Shown one piece after another: positions 10,841 through 22,078 of a DNA stretch of 64,000 nt. Origin of the DNA: an uncultured Pseudohongiella sp. (GTDB taxonomy: Bacteria > Pseudomonadota > Gammaproteobacteria > Pseudomonadales > Pseudohongiellaceae). Both the position numbers and the translations under genes were made by a program. Below the pieces are notes generated by a model, which saw only the letters and a program-made list of their open reading frames with translations, was not told where the DNA came from and did not search any database. Numbering within the stretch: the stretch's first letter is position 1; every line of letters starts with the position of its first letter. The DNA lies in the NCBI GenBank assembly GCA_902591495.1, contig CACJAW010000004.1, positions 1 to 64,000 of the forward strand, given 5' to 3'.

Positions 10841-12454
10841 TTGCTGGCTACTATGACGTATTTTATACCTAAAACTATATTAGCAAACTTAAGAAAGTCA
10901 TTAGCACTGGGTGTGCAAATTCTTATGTTAGTGGCATGTCAATCCACTACCCAGGTGAAAATGGTGGAAATTGAGACAAGCTCAAATAATGATCATTCAA
11001 ATCAAACAGCTAATCAAGCTTTGGAAATGCCTCCTATAAGCCCAATTCAGGAAGAAGACGTTATTGAAAAATCTGATAATTTGTGGGTAAGGTTACAAAC
11101 TCAATTTCAATTAGAAGCTCACTACAAGAACCCGGCAGTTGATGAAGAGTTAACTGCTTACATATATAACCAAGCTTACTTTGATCGAATTACTGAAAGG
11201 GCAGAGCCATTTCTCTTTTGGATTGTAACTGAAATAGAACGTAGAAATTTGCCAATGGAACTTGCCTTAATTCCTATTGTCGAAAGCACTTTCAATCCAA
11301 ACGCATATTCACCAAAACATGCTGTTGGTCTTTGGCAATTTATTGGCCCGACCGCCAAAAGCTTTGGGTTACAGCAAGACTGGTGGTATGACGGTAGGCG
11401 AGACCCCAGAGCATCCACCGTAGCTGCTTTGGATTTTCTTGAACAGCTCTTTAAGGAATTTGATGAGGACTGGCTATTAGCTTTGGCCGCATATAATACT
11501 GGTCAGGGAAACGTCAATCGTGCCATTAAGAAAACTGCGCGCCGGAAAGAGAGTCCAGATTTTTGGTCTCTACCTTTAGCTCAAGAAACGAGAGCTCATG
11601 TTCCTAAGATACTAGCTTTAGCCAAATTGATATCCAACAGCAAAAGATATGGAGTCGAGTTAGCACCGATAGAAAACAAAGAACCACTTGCGATAATTGA
11701 AATTGATTCACAAATAGACCTGGCACAGGCAGCTAAACTTGCAAAATTGGATTATAGCGAGCTCAGACGCCTAAACCCTGGATACCTTCAGTGGGCGACA
11801 CATCCAGACAATCCACAAGTCATAGCCGTACCTATAGACCATGCAGACTTTTTGCGAGACGGAATTTCCAATCTAGGACCTGATCATTTTATTTCTTGGG
11901 ACAGGTACGAAATACAACCTGGAGACACCCTATCAGGTATAGCAATAAAACTGAGAACTAAAATTGATGTTTTAAAATCTGTCAACAAAATAAATGGTAC
12001 TCGGATTATTGCTGGAGATTCCTTGCTCATCCCCCGAACAAACGACCCATCTCTACTCGTAAATATCGGTCAAGAAAATCTTAGAGGTCGACGTATTCTG
12101 CCCACACCCAACATTTATATAGTTCGTAGCGGTGATAACCTATGGTCAATTGCAAGACGTTTTGACCTCAGATCAAAAGATATTGCTGGTTGGAATAACA
12201 TTCCCCTAGACTCTATTCTTAAACCAGGACAAGAGCTAAATTTAGAGTTTGAATCAAGATCCACTCGCACCACCAACATTTCTGACACTGCAAGTGCCGA
12301 AAACTATCGTGTAAGGTCTGGAGATGTACTATTTGAAATAGCAAAGAGATACAGGATTAAACTAGAAAATCTTCTGAAATGGAATAACCTTTCAGAGAGC
12401 GACCTAATCTACCCAGACCAACTAATCAGAATCGTCCCACCAGAAACTAATTAA
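10841..12454 (+). CDS. mltD: Membrane-bound lytic murein transglycosylase D with LysM repeats
   Basis: Lipobox-like LMLVAC; SLT motif ALIPIVESTFNPNAYSPKHAVGLWQFIGPTAKSFGL; three LysM-like segments (YEIQPGDTLSGIA, YIVRSGDNLWSIA, YRVRSGDVLFEIA). Confidence 0.95.
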   Translation: MLATMTYFIPKTILANLRKSLALGVQILMLVACQSTTQVKMVEIETSSNNDHSNQTANQALEMPPISPIQEEDVIEKSDNLWVRLQTQFQLEAHYKNPAVDEELTAYIYNQAYFDRITERAEPFLFWIVTEIERRNLPMELALIPIVESTFNPNAYSPKHAVGLWQFIGPTAKSFGLQQDWWYDGRRDPRASTVAALDFLEQLFKEFDEDWLLALAAYNTGQGNVNRAIKKTARRKESPDFWSLPLAQETRAHVPKILALAKLISNSKRYGVELAPIENKEPLAIIEIDSQIDLAQAAKLAKLDYSELRRLNPGYLQWATHPDNPQVIAVPIDHADFLRDGISNLGPDHFISWDRYEIQPGDTLSGIAIKLRTKIDVLKSVNKINGTRIIAGDSLLIPRTNDPSLLVNIGQENLRGRRILPTPNIYIVRSGDNLWSIARRFDLRSKDIAGWNNIPLDSILKPGQELNLEFESRSTRTTNISDTASAENYRVRSGDVLFEIAKRYRIKLENLLKWNNLSESDLIYPDQLIRIVPPETN

Positions 12455-12462
12455 AGTCAGTT

Positions 12463-13962
12463 TTGACAATAATGGCTCCGATCCAAACTAACACAGACGA
12501 CTTTTTCGGACATCCTTCCGGGCTATCAACATTATTTTTCACTGAGATGTGGGAACGAATGAGCTACTACGGAATGAGGGCCCTTCTAGTTCTTTTCATG
12601 ACAGTCAGTCTACAAGACGGAGGTATGGGGTTAACTGTTGCGTCCGCCACAGCAATCTATGGGATCTATACAGGAGCAGTTTATTTCTTTGGCTTACCCG
12701 GAGGCTGGATAGCCGACAGATTAATCGGCGGACAAAATGCTATTTTTTTTGGCGGGTTAGTCATAATAGCGGGCCATATTTTGTTAGCCATTCCAAGCAA
12801 CTATACATTTCTTATAGGTCTAGTTTTAGTGGCTCTAGGCACTGGCCTTCTTAAGCCCAATATTGGAGCTCTTGTAGGGCAATTGTACAAGGCAAATGAC
12901 AAGCGCTTAGAAGCAGGCTTCGCGCTTTATTATATGGGAATCAATATCGGGTCTTTGATTGGCTATTTAGTTTGTGGTTGGATACAGATAAATCTTAGTT
13001 ATCATGCCGCTTTCGGGGCTGCTGCTATAGGTATGGGCATCGGCCTGGCTCAATTCAAACTAACAGCATATAGATTAGAGGGACTCGCTACAAAACCAGC
13101 ACTCCCCTTATCAAGCGTTGGAAAGCAGACAAGCAAGGTTTTAATTCTCATATTTCTAGTCACAGTAATTTTGCTGGCTATATTGATAAATTCCGGTCAA
13201 ATCGTCTTGAATCCGGTAGAGGTAGCTCAACAAGTAACTGTCGTAATAGCTTTATTATTTTTTATGTATTTCGCAGGACTTTTCATTTGTGGAGCATTAA
13301 GTTTAAGTGAACGGAAAGCTTTTGGTGCAATCTTATTAATTTGTATTGCCTCTATTCTATTTTGGGCTGGTTTTGAACAAGCTGGATCATCTCTTAATCT
13401 CTTTACTAGAGATTTTACAAATCGACTTGTTGCAAATTTCGAAATTCCTACTGCTTGGTTCCAATCAATTAATTCGATCTTCATAATAATTTTATCACCC
13501 TTTTTTGCCTCACTTTGGATTAACCTCGGCAAGCGGTTAACCCAGCCATACTTTGGACTAAAATGCGCGGCTGGTTTATTAATAATGGCTTTAGGTTTTA
13601 TCGTGATGTTCTTTGCAGCGCAAGTTGCAGCGTCTGGCCTTAAAGTCGCCCCAAGTTGGCTTATCGCAACTTATTTTTTGCATACCGTAGGGGAATTATG
13701 TGTGAGCCCGGTAGCCCTATCGGCTATTAGTAAGCTGTCTCCTAAACGATTCACAGGCCAAATGATGGGTCTATTCACACTAACTTATTCTATTGGAAGC
13801 CTATTAGCTGGTTTAATTGCCGGTAAGTTTAATCCTGAAAATGTTCAGGAAATGCCTTTACTCTTCCTTCAGATTGGAACGTACTCAATCATTGCTGGAC
13901 TGATCGTCGGTTTCTGTAGCCTACTTTCAAGACAATGGGAATCTGTGCAGATCGAGAAGTGA
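12463..13962 (+). CDS. POT/PTR2 family proton-dependent oligopeptide transporter
   Basis: FFTEMWERMSYYGMRALLVLFMT, GLPGGWIADRLIGGQNAIFFGG, LYYMGINIGSLIGYLVCGWI. Confidence 0.93.
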   Translation: MTIMAPIQTNTDDFFGHPSGLSTLFFTEMWERMSYYGMRALLVLFMTVSLQDGGMGLTVASATAIYGIYTGAVYFFGLPGGWIADRLIGGQNAIFFGGLVIIAGHILLAIPSNYTFLIGLVLVALGTGLLKPNIGALVGQLYKANDKRLEAGFALYYMGINIGSLIGYLVCGWIQINLSYHAAFGAAAIGMGIGLAQFKLTAYRLEGLATKPALPLSSVGKQTSKVLILIFLVTVILLAILINSGQIVLNPVEVAQQVTVVIALLFFMYFAGLFICGALSLSERKAFGAILLICIASILFWAGFEQAGSSLNLFTRDFTNRLVANFEIPTAWFQSINSIFIIILSPFFASLWINLGKRLTQPYFGLKCAAGLLIMALGFIVMFFAAQVAASGLKVAPSWLIATYFLHTVGELCVSPVALSAISKLSPKRFTGQMMGLFTLTYSIGSLLAGLIAGKFNPENVQEMPLLFLQIGTYSIIAGLIVGFCSLLSRQWESVQIEK

Positions 13963-14004
13963 AACTATATTATTATCTAGTAATACTAATTAGGGATTAA
14001 AACT

Positions 14005-14793
14005 ATGAATTTCTTATCCGGAAAAAAAATATTGATATTGGGTGTCGCAAGCAAATTGTCTATAGCTTCAGGAATTGCGGCGGCCATGCATAAAGCCGGA
14101 GCCGAACTTGCATTCACTTACCAAAGCGAAAAACTGAAAGATCGAGTCACTGGCTTTGCCGAAAGTTGGGATTCCAATAAGGTCTATCCATGCGATGTCA
14201 CAGACGATAAACAGATTAGCGAACTCTTTTCAAAACTCAGCGACCATTGGGATGGGTTAGACGGCATAGTTCACTGTTTAGCGTTTGCCCCTGCTCATGA
14301 ACTTAATGGTAATTATGTCGATGTTACTACGAGAGAGGGCTTTATAACTGCGCATGAAATTAGTTCTTACAGCCTGGTAGCATTAGCTCAAAAAGGAAGA
14401 GATTTAATGGCTGGCAGAAATGGCTCCTTACTCACTCTGAGTTATCTCGGGGCGCTGAGAAGTCTTCCCAACTATAATGTCATGGGGCTCGCCAAAGCAA
14501 GCTTAGAGGCTAATGTAAGATACATGTCTGCTGGCTTAGGTCCTGAAGGAACTCGCGTTAACGCCATCTCTGCTGGCCCCATCAAGACCTTGGCCGCAGC
14601 GGGTATAAAAAGCTTCAGGAAAATGCTTGAGCATAATGCAAAGCAAACCCCTCTTAGAAGAAACGTAACGATTGAGGAAGTCGGAAATGCCGCTGCTTTC
14701 TTATGCTCAGACTTAGCCTCTGGCATTACCGGCGAAGTACTGTATGTCGATGGTGGGTTTAATACAACCGCTATGGGTACTCTTAATGATTAA
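14005..14793 (+). CDS. fabI: Enoyl-[acyl-carrier-protein] reductase FabI
   Basis: [68 protein letters not shown]. Confidence 0.95.
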   Translation: MNFLSGKKILILGVASKLSIASGIAAAMHKAGAELAFTYQSEKLKDRVTGFAESWDSNKVYPCDVTDDKQISELFSKLSDHWDGLDGIVHCLAFAPAHELNGNYVDVTTREGFITAHEISSYSLVALAQKGRDLMAGRNGSLLTLSYLGALRSLPNYNVMGLAKASLEANVRYMSAGLGPEGTRVNAISAGPIKTLAAAGIKSFRKMLEHNAKQTPLRRNVTIEEVGNAAAFLCSDLASGITGEVLYVDGGFNTTAMGTLND

Positions 14794-14807
14794 TGCGACC
14801 CACTGCT

Positions 14808-16691
14808 TCAGAAGGCTTGCTCGAGATTAGTTTTAATATCGGAATTTTCGCGTAGGGATGTCATATAAGCCTGAAAATCGTTGTTTCCCATATCGGCCCT
14901 AAGAGAATCGAGCATGTTGTCAGATTGCTCGGCTGGAATGGAGTCTGCAGAACCCTCGTTAACCTGATTCAATTCTATCACGACAAAAGTGTCGTTATTT
15001 AAGGTTAAGTTGGTTCGGAGAAACCCGTCTCCCGGGTCCTGTAGGTTAAAGGCTTCTCTTACTATTTCTCTATTGACTGTGAATGAATTCCTATCGACAC
15101 CAACCTCATTAATCCATTCTAATTCATTTTGAGCTAACAGCTCATCTATCGAGAGACCACCCTGCAAAGCATCAAATAATTCCTGCCCAATATCTTGAAC
15201 CGCTTGTCTTTCCATCTCTGTTCTTAGAATAACGGCGATTTCAGCGTCAACATCGGCGAGCGGTAAAACAAAAGCTTCTCGAAATTCTGAAACTCGCAGC
15301 ACTAGAGATTGGGAGTCACTAAGTTCGATGACATCGCTATTATTTCTATCGATTAAAACTTCGTCTGAGTAGGCGGCACTCACAATCTCAGGATTTGCAA
15401 ATAAACCACTTCCTCCAGATCGTGTTATCGGATCGCTTTTTTCAACCTCAAGACTAAGAACTTCTTCTATTGTTTGTAAATCCCCAGTTTCAAACGCCAA
15501 ATTTGACAAATCTTGCAAACGCTCGGAGTAAATACTCTCAACTTCGGAAGCTGTTAATTCGCGCTCTAGCCTATCGCGCGTTTCTTCAAAACTTGGAAAG
15601 CTGTTGTTTGCATCTTGAGTAAGTTTTACTAAATGAACACCAAACTCTGATACAACGGGTGAAGAGACTTCGTTCAAAGCTAATACATTGAGGGTTTCTT
15701 CAATTTCGACAGGGAACGCTGTTCCATCGGTGAATCCAATGTCTCCTCCTTCCTCCGCAGAAACTGTATCTATAGAAACCTCTAAAGCTAGTTCAGAAAA
15801 ATTCTCACCAGCATCAATTCTGGTCTTAGTATTTTCCGCAAGCTCAATCGCCACCTCTTGAGGCACATCGGAACTAACTTCAAAAAGTATATGAGACGCA
15901 CGTTTTTCTGAGGACCCTTCAAATTCCTCTTTCTCCAAAGCGTACTGTTCCAATAAATCATTTTCATCGACATTAAGTTCTTCAGTAATTGAAGTCTTAT
16001 CCAGTAGGACATACTCAACAATCACCGACTCTTCCTCTGTGAATTGGTCTTTATTATTCTCATAATATGTTGTGATTTCATCATCTGCTATCGAAACTCC
16101 TAAAGTTCTTGTGCCCATGGTTACAGAAATATATCTAAAATCACGAGTCTGAGTTGACAATTTTGCGAATGATTCAAACTCTTCTTCAGTTACAAAATTT
16201 GAATTGGAAAATGCGTTTGCTAATTGAGACATCATCATTCTTTGCTCCAATGAGTCTCTATACATCGGCACTGTGAGTCCTTGGGTCGCCATCGTCCTAA
16301 CAGCGAGTTCAGAGTCAAATAAACCGTTAATTTGGAAGCTTTCTGTCGAAACAATATTACGGTCTATTTGATCAGATGAAATCGACATAGAATCACTCAA
16401 AGTCTTTTGGCGAAGTAGAGTTTCCTCAATAAGTTGATTGAGAGCTATTGACTCCAAAAAACTGGGATCAATACCATCTAAATTACCCCCAATTGATGTC
16501 ATTAAATTTTGAATGTTTTGATCCAGCTGAAACTGAGTTATATCTTCACCATTCACGTTTGCAACTGCCGGGGGTTGTGTAAATCCTCCGATGATAGACT
16601 CAACTCCAAATAACGCGAAAACCGCGATAATTATCCCGACTATGACTTTACCGATCGTACCGAGCGATTTTTCTCTAATATCCTGAAGCAT
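14808..16691 (-). CDS. ppiD: PpiD-like periplasmic chaperone / SurA_N + PpiC
   Basis: MLQDIREKSLGTIGKVIVGIIIAVFALFGVESI anchor; PpiC segment KRASHILFEV...GGDIGFTDGTAFP; next to hupB. Confidence 0.92.
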   Translation of the reverse strand: MLQDIREKSLGTIGKVIVGIIIAVFALFGVESIIGGFTQPPAVANVNGEDITQFQLDQNIQNLMTSIGGNLDGIDPSFLESIALNQLIEETLLRQKTLSDSMSISSDQIDRNIVSTESFQINGLFDSELAVRTMATQGLTVPMYRDSLEQRMMMSQLANAFSNSNFVTEEEFESFAKLSTQTRDFRYISVTMGTRTLGVSIADDEITTYYENNKDQFTEEESVIVEYVLLDKTSITEELNVDENDLLEQYALEKEEFEGSSEKRASHILFEVSSDVPQEVAIELAENTKTRIDAGENFSELALEVSIDTVSAEEGGDIGFTDGTAFPVEIEETLNVLALNEVSSPVVSEFGVHLVKLTQDANNSFPSFEETRDRLERELTASEVESIYSERLQDLSNLAFETGDLQTIEEVLSLEVEKSDPITRSGGSGLFANPEIVSAAYSDEVLIDRNNSDVIELSDSQSLVLRVSEFREAFVLPLADVDAEIAVILRTEMERQAVQDIGQELFDALQGGLSIDELLAQNELEWINEVGVDRNSFTVNREIVREAFNLQDPGDGFLRTNLTLNNDTFVVIELNQVNEGSADSIPAEQSDNMLDSLRADMGNNDFQAYMTSLRENSDIKTNLEQAF

Positions 16692-16734
16692 GTTTTGCTA
16701 CCAATAATTACCTTGATTTTTCAATCTTAGAAAT

Positions 16735-16758
16735 AAAAAGGCGCATCTTAGATGCGCC
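16735..16758 (-). terminator. Intrinsic terminator of hupB (GGCGCATC-TAA-GATGCGCC + U tract)
   Basis: 8-bp perfect GC-rich stem, 3-nt loop; minus-strand 3' flank TTTTTATTT. Confidence 0.75.
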
Positions 16759-16896
16759 CATTTTTCCCTTCATGTGAATAGTTAATTTATCCGCAGTATT
16801 CCTACAGACGCCGACTATTGAATTGATGCCATGTCAATGTTAGAAAAAGCCATCAATAAATGTAGTTCTGTAATGCGCTAGTGCGCTAATGACAAA

Positions 16897-17172
16897 TTAC
16901 TTATTAACCGAATCTTTTAGTGCTTTACCAGCCTTGAAGCTTGGCACTCTTGCAGCCTTAATTTCGATTGGCGCCCCAGTTTGTGGATTACGCCCAGTTC
17001 TTGCTGCTCTATTTTTAGTAGCAAAGGTACCGAAGCCCACCAAAACTACCGGATCATCTTTCTGTAAAGAAGCAGTAATGGTGTCTATCATTGCATCTAT
17101 GGCACGCCCAGCAGAAGCTTTGGGAAGGTCAGCACTCGCGGCAACAGCATCTATCAATTCTGATTTATTCAC
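16897..17172 (-). CDS. hupB: DNA-binding protein HU-beta (GTG start preferred over track start at 17226)
   Basis: (M)[68 protein letters not shown] at 17172 preceded by AAGGGGAT. Confidence 0.95.
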   Translation of the reverse strand: MNKSELIDAVAASADLPKASAGRAIDAMIDTITASLQKDDPVVLVGFGTFATKNRAARTGRNPQTGAPIEIKAARVPSFKAGKALKDSVNK

Positions 17173-17426
17173 GTTATCCCCTTTTATATTATTAGTTAAA
17201 ATATTGATTTTGTAATTAAGTTGCAAATCATTAAGTTAAATACTTTTTTTAAGTAATACCAACTTAAACGTTAAGCACAAATTCGATTGATCCTCTTCAC
17301 AGCAAAATAGAAATATGAACAATTATAATGGCAGTGATTAGATTTATGAAATAGAACTTTTGGCCTATTCCAGTTGATTCTTTATACCAAGCCCTCGAAA
17401 GGCATGTCAACCTACAACACACGTAT

Positions 17427-18143
17427 TTAGTGGGTATTTATAGTACTTTCAGATTCTGGCTCATCAATTTCTGCTTGAGCGGTCTTTTTCTTTTTTACTA
17501 CCTTTTCTTTTGACCTTAAAGGAGTCGGCTGGAATTGAAGGGCAGTCTCTAGGACCTCATCAATCCATTTAACAGACACAATTTTAAGGTCTTCTTTAAT
17601 GTTATCAGGTATTTCTGCTAGGTCACGCTCATTATCTGCTGGTATTACTACTGTCTTTATATTTCCTCGGTGAGCTGCCAAAAGTTTTTCCTTCAAGCCC
17701 CCTATCCGCAAAACTTGGCCCTGGAGGGTAATTTCTCCTGTCATAGCAACATCTGCTTTAACAGGAATACTAGTTAGTACCGAAACTAGCGCCGTGCACA
17801 TACCGATTCCAGCACTCGGGCCATCTTTAGGAGTCGCTCCTTCAGGGACGTGAATGTGTAAATCTGATTTTTCATGGAAATTTGAATCCAAGCCTAACGA
17901 CTTCGACCTACTTCTGACGACTGTCAACGCAGCCTGGATTGACTCTTGCATTACATCCCCCAGTGAGCCCGTCTTAATGGTCTTGCCTTTCCCGTCCATC
18001 GCAATCGCTTCTATGTCTAACAGCTCACCACCTACCTGCGTCCAGGCCAAGCCTTTAACCTGACCTACTTTGTTTTGCTCATCTGCTTTCCCATAATCAT
18101 ATTTTTGAACTCCAGAGTACTTCTCCAACTCATCGCTTCCCAA
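17427..18143 (-). CDS. lon: Lon protease, C-terminal proteolytic fragment (out of frame with the N-terminal ORF)
   Basis: [25 protein letters not shown] (catalytic Ser), [37 protein letters not shown]; the same frame extends upstream to [28 protein letters not shown] without its own plausible start. Confidence 0.93.
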   Translation of the reverse strand: MGSDELEKYSGVQKYDYGKADEQNKVGQVKGLAWTQVGGELLDIEAIAMDGKGKTIKTGSLGDVMQESIQAALTVVRSRSKSLGLDSNFHEKSDLHIHVPEGATPKDGPSAGIGMCTALVSVLTSIPVKADVAMTGEITLQGQVLRIGGLKEKLLAAHRGNIKTVVIPADNERDLAEIPDNIKEDLKIVSVKWIDEVLETALQFQPTPLRSKEKVVKKKKTAQAEIDEPESESTINTH

Positions 18144-18201
18144 AATTTTTCGTGCGTCTTGCTCGCAAATAGAATGTTCCTTAACAACTTTTCTACAGAT
18201 C

Positions 18202-19848
18202 TTAGCTATTTCTCTCTAATCCTCGAACACCCGCTTCTTTAGTGTAAAAGCGAATCAAATCAAGTATAGAATCGCTGTTAAATACTATCTCTTTTGGTTT
18301 CAATCCGTTGTTTTTAACTTGCTTAGGCACAAGGTAACGTTCCGCGATGTTAGCTTTTTCGTCTTCTGTATAACCAGGAATTCGTATCACTTCCATTCTG
18401 TCCAAAAGTGGGCCCGGTATGTTCATACTATTAGATGTGCATACGAACATTACTTCGGATAAGTCATAATCAATTTCCAAGTAATGGTCGTTAAAACTAT
18501 GATTTTGCTCAGGATCTAGCACTTCAAGCAGCGCTGAGGCGGGGTCTCCCCTATTATCCATGCTCATCTTGTCTATTTCGTCCAATAGAAATAACGGATT
18601 CTTGACGCCTACTTTAGATAATTTCTGAAGCAGCTTGCCAGGCAGCGATCCTATGTAGGTTCGCCGATGACCTCGAATCTCTGCTTCATCTCTCACCCCA
18701 CCGAGAGCCATCCTTACAAATTTTCTGTTGGTGGCTCTTGCGATCGATTCTCCAAGAGAGGTCTTTCCCACACCTGGCGGACCAACTAAACATAATATCG
18801 GGCCCTTAAGTTTCTTGACACGTTTGTGAACAGCTAAATATTCAAGAATTCTCTCCTTGACCTCCTCTAAACCATAGTGGTCCGACTCAAGAATTTCCTC
18901 GGCTTTGCTTAAATCAAGTCTAACCTTGGAGCGTTTTTTCCAAGGCACGTTCACCATCCAGTCAAGGTAAGTTCTGACCACCGAGGCCTCTGAAGACATG
19001 GGGGACATCATTTTCAGCTTATGAAGTTCACTTAACGCCTTATCTCTGGCGTCTTTAGGCATACCGGCATCTTCAATTTTTTGCTTTAATTCGTCGGTTT
19101 CATTAGGGACATCCTCCAGATCTCCCATTTCTTTCTGAATCGCTTTCATCTGTTCATTGAGATAATACTCGCGCTGGCTTTTTTCCATTTGTTTTTTCAC
19201 CCTACCGCGAATTCTTTTTTCAACCTGAAAAAGGTCGATTTCAGCTTCAATTAAGGCCATCAAATGCTCTAGTCGCTCTTTCAGAGAAGACAATTCAAGC
19301 AGGTTTTGCTTTTCAGTCAACTGCAACGCCATATGTGAAGATATAGTATCAACTAAGCGACCAGGATCGTCGATACTGGATATCGAAGTCATTACTTCAG
19401 GTGGTATTTTTTTACTCAGTTGAACATACTGATCGAATTGCGATAACAAAGACCTGACGAGTGCAGATGCTTCCTGCTCGGACATTCCATCTGCTACCAA
19501 TAAACATGCTTCCGCTACTAGATAATCAGATTTTTCATTAATCTCTTTTATCTGTGCTCTTTCAAGACCCTCTACTAAAACTTTTACAGTACCATCAGGT
19601 AATCGGATTAGTTGCAGGATCGTCGCAATCGTTCCGATATTGAATAGTTGCTGAGCTTCAGGATCGTCTTCAGATGCATTTTTTTGAGCTACCAGCAAAA
19701 CTTGTTTATCCGTGGTCATAGCCTCCTCTAGAGCTTTTATAGACTTCGCCCTGCCTACAAAAAGCGGTTGGACGATTTGCGGATATACAACTACATCCCT
19801 AAGAGGTAAGAGAGGGAAGGTGGTCTTATTGGAGACTTCAACAGACAT
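18202..19848 (-). CDS. lon: Lon protease, N-terminal + AAA+ ATPase fragment (terminates prematurely after ...GVRGLERNS)
   Basis: [73 protein letters not shown]; stops in the sensor-2 region. Confidence 0.94.
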   Translation of the reverse strand: MSVEVSNKTTFPLLPLRDVVVYPQIVQPLFVGRAKSIKALEEAMTTDKQVLLVAQKNASEDDPEAQQLFNIGTIATILQLIRLPDGTVKVLVEGLERAQIKEINEKSDYLVAEACLLVADGMSEQEASALVRSLLSQFDQYVQLSKKIPPEVMTSISSIDDPGRLVDTISSHMALQLTEKQNLLELSSLKERLEHLMALIEAEIDLFQVEKRIRGRVKKQMEKSQREYYLNEQMKAIQKEMGDLEDVPNETDELKQKIEDAGMPKDARDKALSELHKLKMMSPMSSEASVVRTYLDWMVNVPWKKRSKVRLDLSKAEEILESDHYGLEEVKERILEYLAVHKRVKKLKGPILCLVGPPGVGKTSLGESIARATNRKFVRMALGGVRDEAEIRGHRRTYIGSLPGKLLQKLSKVGVKNPLFLLDEIDKMSMDNRGDPASALLEVLDPEQNHSFNDHYLEIDYDLSEVMFVCTSNSMNIPGPLLDRMEVIRIPGYTEDEKANIAERYLVPKQVKNNGLKPKEIVFNSDSILDLIRFYTKEAGVRGLERNS

Positions 19849-19852
19849 ACAG

Positions 19853-19916
19853 TTACCTAATTGATATTGGTATAGTAGAGAATGTGGTGCCTATCAACAG
19901 TAAATCAAGTTACTGT
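19853..19916 (-). promoter_or_regulatory. Putative lon promoter region with overlapping dyad ACAGTAA-N6-TTACTGT
   Basis: Minus strand: TTGATA-N17-TATACC; also a CTTGATT...CACCACATT stretch loosely resembling sigma-32; perfect 7-bp dyad 19897-19903/19910-19916. Confidence 0.3.
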
Positions 19917-19926
19917 ATACAAATAT

Positions 19927-21213
19927 TTATTCATCAACTGCTGACTGTTCTTGTTGATCAATATTTTCATACATCAGCAAAGGCTCTGACATTCCTTCGA
20001 TGACAGCACTATCGATAATGACCTTACTAACTTTGTCCAACGATGGGATCTTAAACATTGTGTCGAGTAAAACAGCCTCCATAATCGAGCGTAGGCCTCG
20101 CGCACCAGTTTTTCGCTCTTGCGCTTTTTTTGAAATCGCTTTTAGGGCATCGTCCCTGAATTGAATTTCAACATCTTCCATCTCAAATAACTTGGCGTAT
20201 TGTTTTGTGAGAGAATTTTTTGGTTCTCGGATGATGCGCACTAAAGCGTCTAGATCCAACTCATCTAAAGTAGCAATCATTGGAAGACGTCCTACAAATT
20301 CTGGAATAAGTCCGTACTTCACAAGATCCTCAGGCTCAACCCCTTGAAGAGTCTTGCCTACGTTTTGATCGTCTTCAGACGATCTAACTTCAGCATTAAA
20401 CCCGATACCGCTTTTATCGGACCTATCCCTTATGATTTTGTCTAATCCGGCAAATGCTCCACCACATATAAAAAGAATATTTGCGGTATCGACCTGAAGA
20501 AATTCTTGCTGAGGATGCTTTCGACCACCCTGCGGCGGAACCGACGCAACCGTGCCCTCAATTAGTTTTAGTAAAGCCTGTTGAACCCCTTCACCCGACA
20601 CATCACGTGTAATAGAAGGGTTATCAGATTTCCGAGAAATTTTATCAATCTCATCTATGTAAACTATCCCAATTTGCGCTTTTTCTACATCATAATCGCA
20701 CTTTTGAAGCAATTTTTGGATAATATTCTCAACATCCTCACCAACGTAACCAGCCTCGGTAAGCGTTGTTGCGTCAGCAATGGTGAAGGGAACATCGAGT
20801 AGCCTTGCTAGTGTCTCGGCTAGCAAAGTTTTACCTGTACCAGTAGGCCCAACCATAAGGATGTTACTTTTACCGAGCTCAACATCATCAGCTGATTTTT
20901 CATAATTGAGTCTTTTGTAGTGATTGTAAACTGCAACAGACAGAACTTTTTTTGCACTATCTTGGCCAATCACGTATTGGTCGAGCGTGTTTTTGATCTC
21001 CTCTGGGATCGGCAATTTGCGCTGATTCGTGTCTGTTTCTTTACCCTGAACTTCTTCTCGAATGATGTCGTTACACAAATCCACGCATTCATCACAAACA
21101 AAAACTGATGGACCCGCGATCAACTTCCTCACCTCGTGCTGGCTCTTTCCGCAGAAAGAACAGTACAAAAGCTTCCCGTTGTCGTCGCCTTTGTCATAAT
21201 TATCGTCTGACAT
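19927..21213 (-). CDS. clpX: ATP-dependent Clp protease ATP-binding subunit ClpX
   Basis: [30 protein letters not shown] zinc domain; [53 protein letters not shown]. Confidence 0.98.
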   Translation of the reverse strand: MSDDNYDKGDDNGKLLYCSFCGKSQHEVRKLIAGPSVFVCDECVDLCNDIIREEVQGKETDTNQRKLPIPEEIKNTLDQYVIGQDSAKKVLSVAVYNHYKRLNYEKSADDVELGKSNILMVGPTGTGKTLLAETLARLLDVPFTIADATTLTEAGYVGEDVENIIQKLLQKCDYDVEKAQIGIVYIDEIDKISRKSDNPSITRDVSGEGVQQALLKLIEGTVASVPPQGGRKHPQQEFLQVDTANILFICGGAFAGLDKIIRDRSDKSGIGFNAEVRSSEDDQNVGKTLQGVEPEDLVKYGLIPEFVGRLPMIATLDELDLDALVRIIREPKNSLTKQYAKLFEMEDVEIQFRDDALKAISKKAQERKTGARGLRSIMEAVLLDTMFKIPSLDKVSKVIIDSAVIEGMSEPLLMYENIDQQEQSAVDE

Positions 21214-21369
21214 GGATTTGAGCTACCCTAAGTTTTACACTTTTGTTTTTAAACGATTCCAATTTTACTGCTTACTTCACTCACATTACGCTTCTTGAGA
21301 TCAGCTTGGTTTTCCCTTCATTCATGTTTGGACAGAGCAGGATATATAAATTTATCAAAATAAAACACA

Positions 21370-22005
21370 CTACTTGATATCGCCGCTTACTGTATTATCT
21401 ACTCTTTGCTGAATTACTTTATCAACCAAACCATAATCGCAAGCTTCGTCTGCCCCCATAAACCTATCCCTTTCAGTGTCTTTAGCTATCACTTGAATAT
21501 CTTTGCCAGCATTTAATGCAAGTATTTTGTTAAGTTTAGCTCTTAACTCTATGATTTCATTGGCTTGTATTTCAATATCTGAGGCTTGCCCCTGAGCGCC
21601 TCCGCTGGGCTGGTGAATCATTACGCGAGAATGGGGCAAAGCCATTCGTTTACCTTTTTCCCCTCCGGCTAGTAAAAATGCACCCATACTTGCTGCCTGA
21701 CCAATACACATGGTGCTCACATCAGGCTTTATAAACTGCATTGTGTCATATATCGATAATCCAGCGGTAACAGACCCTCCGGGGGAATTTATATAGAGGT
21801 GTATGTCTTTGTCTGGGTTCTCAGACTCTAGAAAAAGTAACTGCGCAACAATTAAATTTGCCATGTGATCTTCAATAGCACCGGTCAGAAAGATGACTCT
21901 GTCTTTGAGGAGTCTTGAATATATATCGTAAGATCTTTCTCCCCGCGATGTCTGTTCAACAACTACTGGAACAAGCGCTCCTTCGGGTTTTATAAAATTT
22001 TCCAT
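21370..22005 (-). CDS. clpP: ATP-dependent Clp protease proteolytic subunit
   Basis: [76 protein letters not shown]. Confidence 0.98.
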   Translation of the reverse strand: MENFIKPEGALVPVVVEQTSRGERSYDIYSRLLKDRVIFLTGAIEDHMANLIVAQLLFLESENPDKDIHLYINSPGGSVTAGLSIYDTMQFIKPDVSTMCIGQAASMGAFLLAGGEKGKRMALPHSRVMIHQPSGGAQGQASDIEIQANEIIELRAKLNKILALNAGKDIQVIAKDTERDRFMGADEACDYGLVDKVIQQRVDNTVSGDIK

Positions 22006-22078
22006 ATTAACTGAATTTCTCGATTTGAAGTGAGTTGAATCAGCAGATTTAAGTGCATCTGTCGATAAGGTTGTTGCC

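Noticed and set aside
16889-17215. 108-aa + strand ORF across hupB
   Set aside because: Exactly antisense to a highly conserved HU gene; composition is a reverse-strand artefact
17427-18143. Lon C-terminal ORF as an independent protease (LonC-like)
   Set aside because: The frame continues upstream with perfect Lon homology to the break point, so it is the other half of one lon gene
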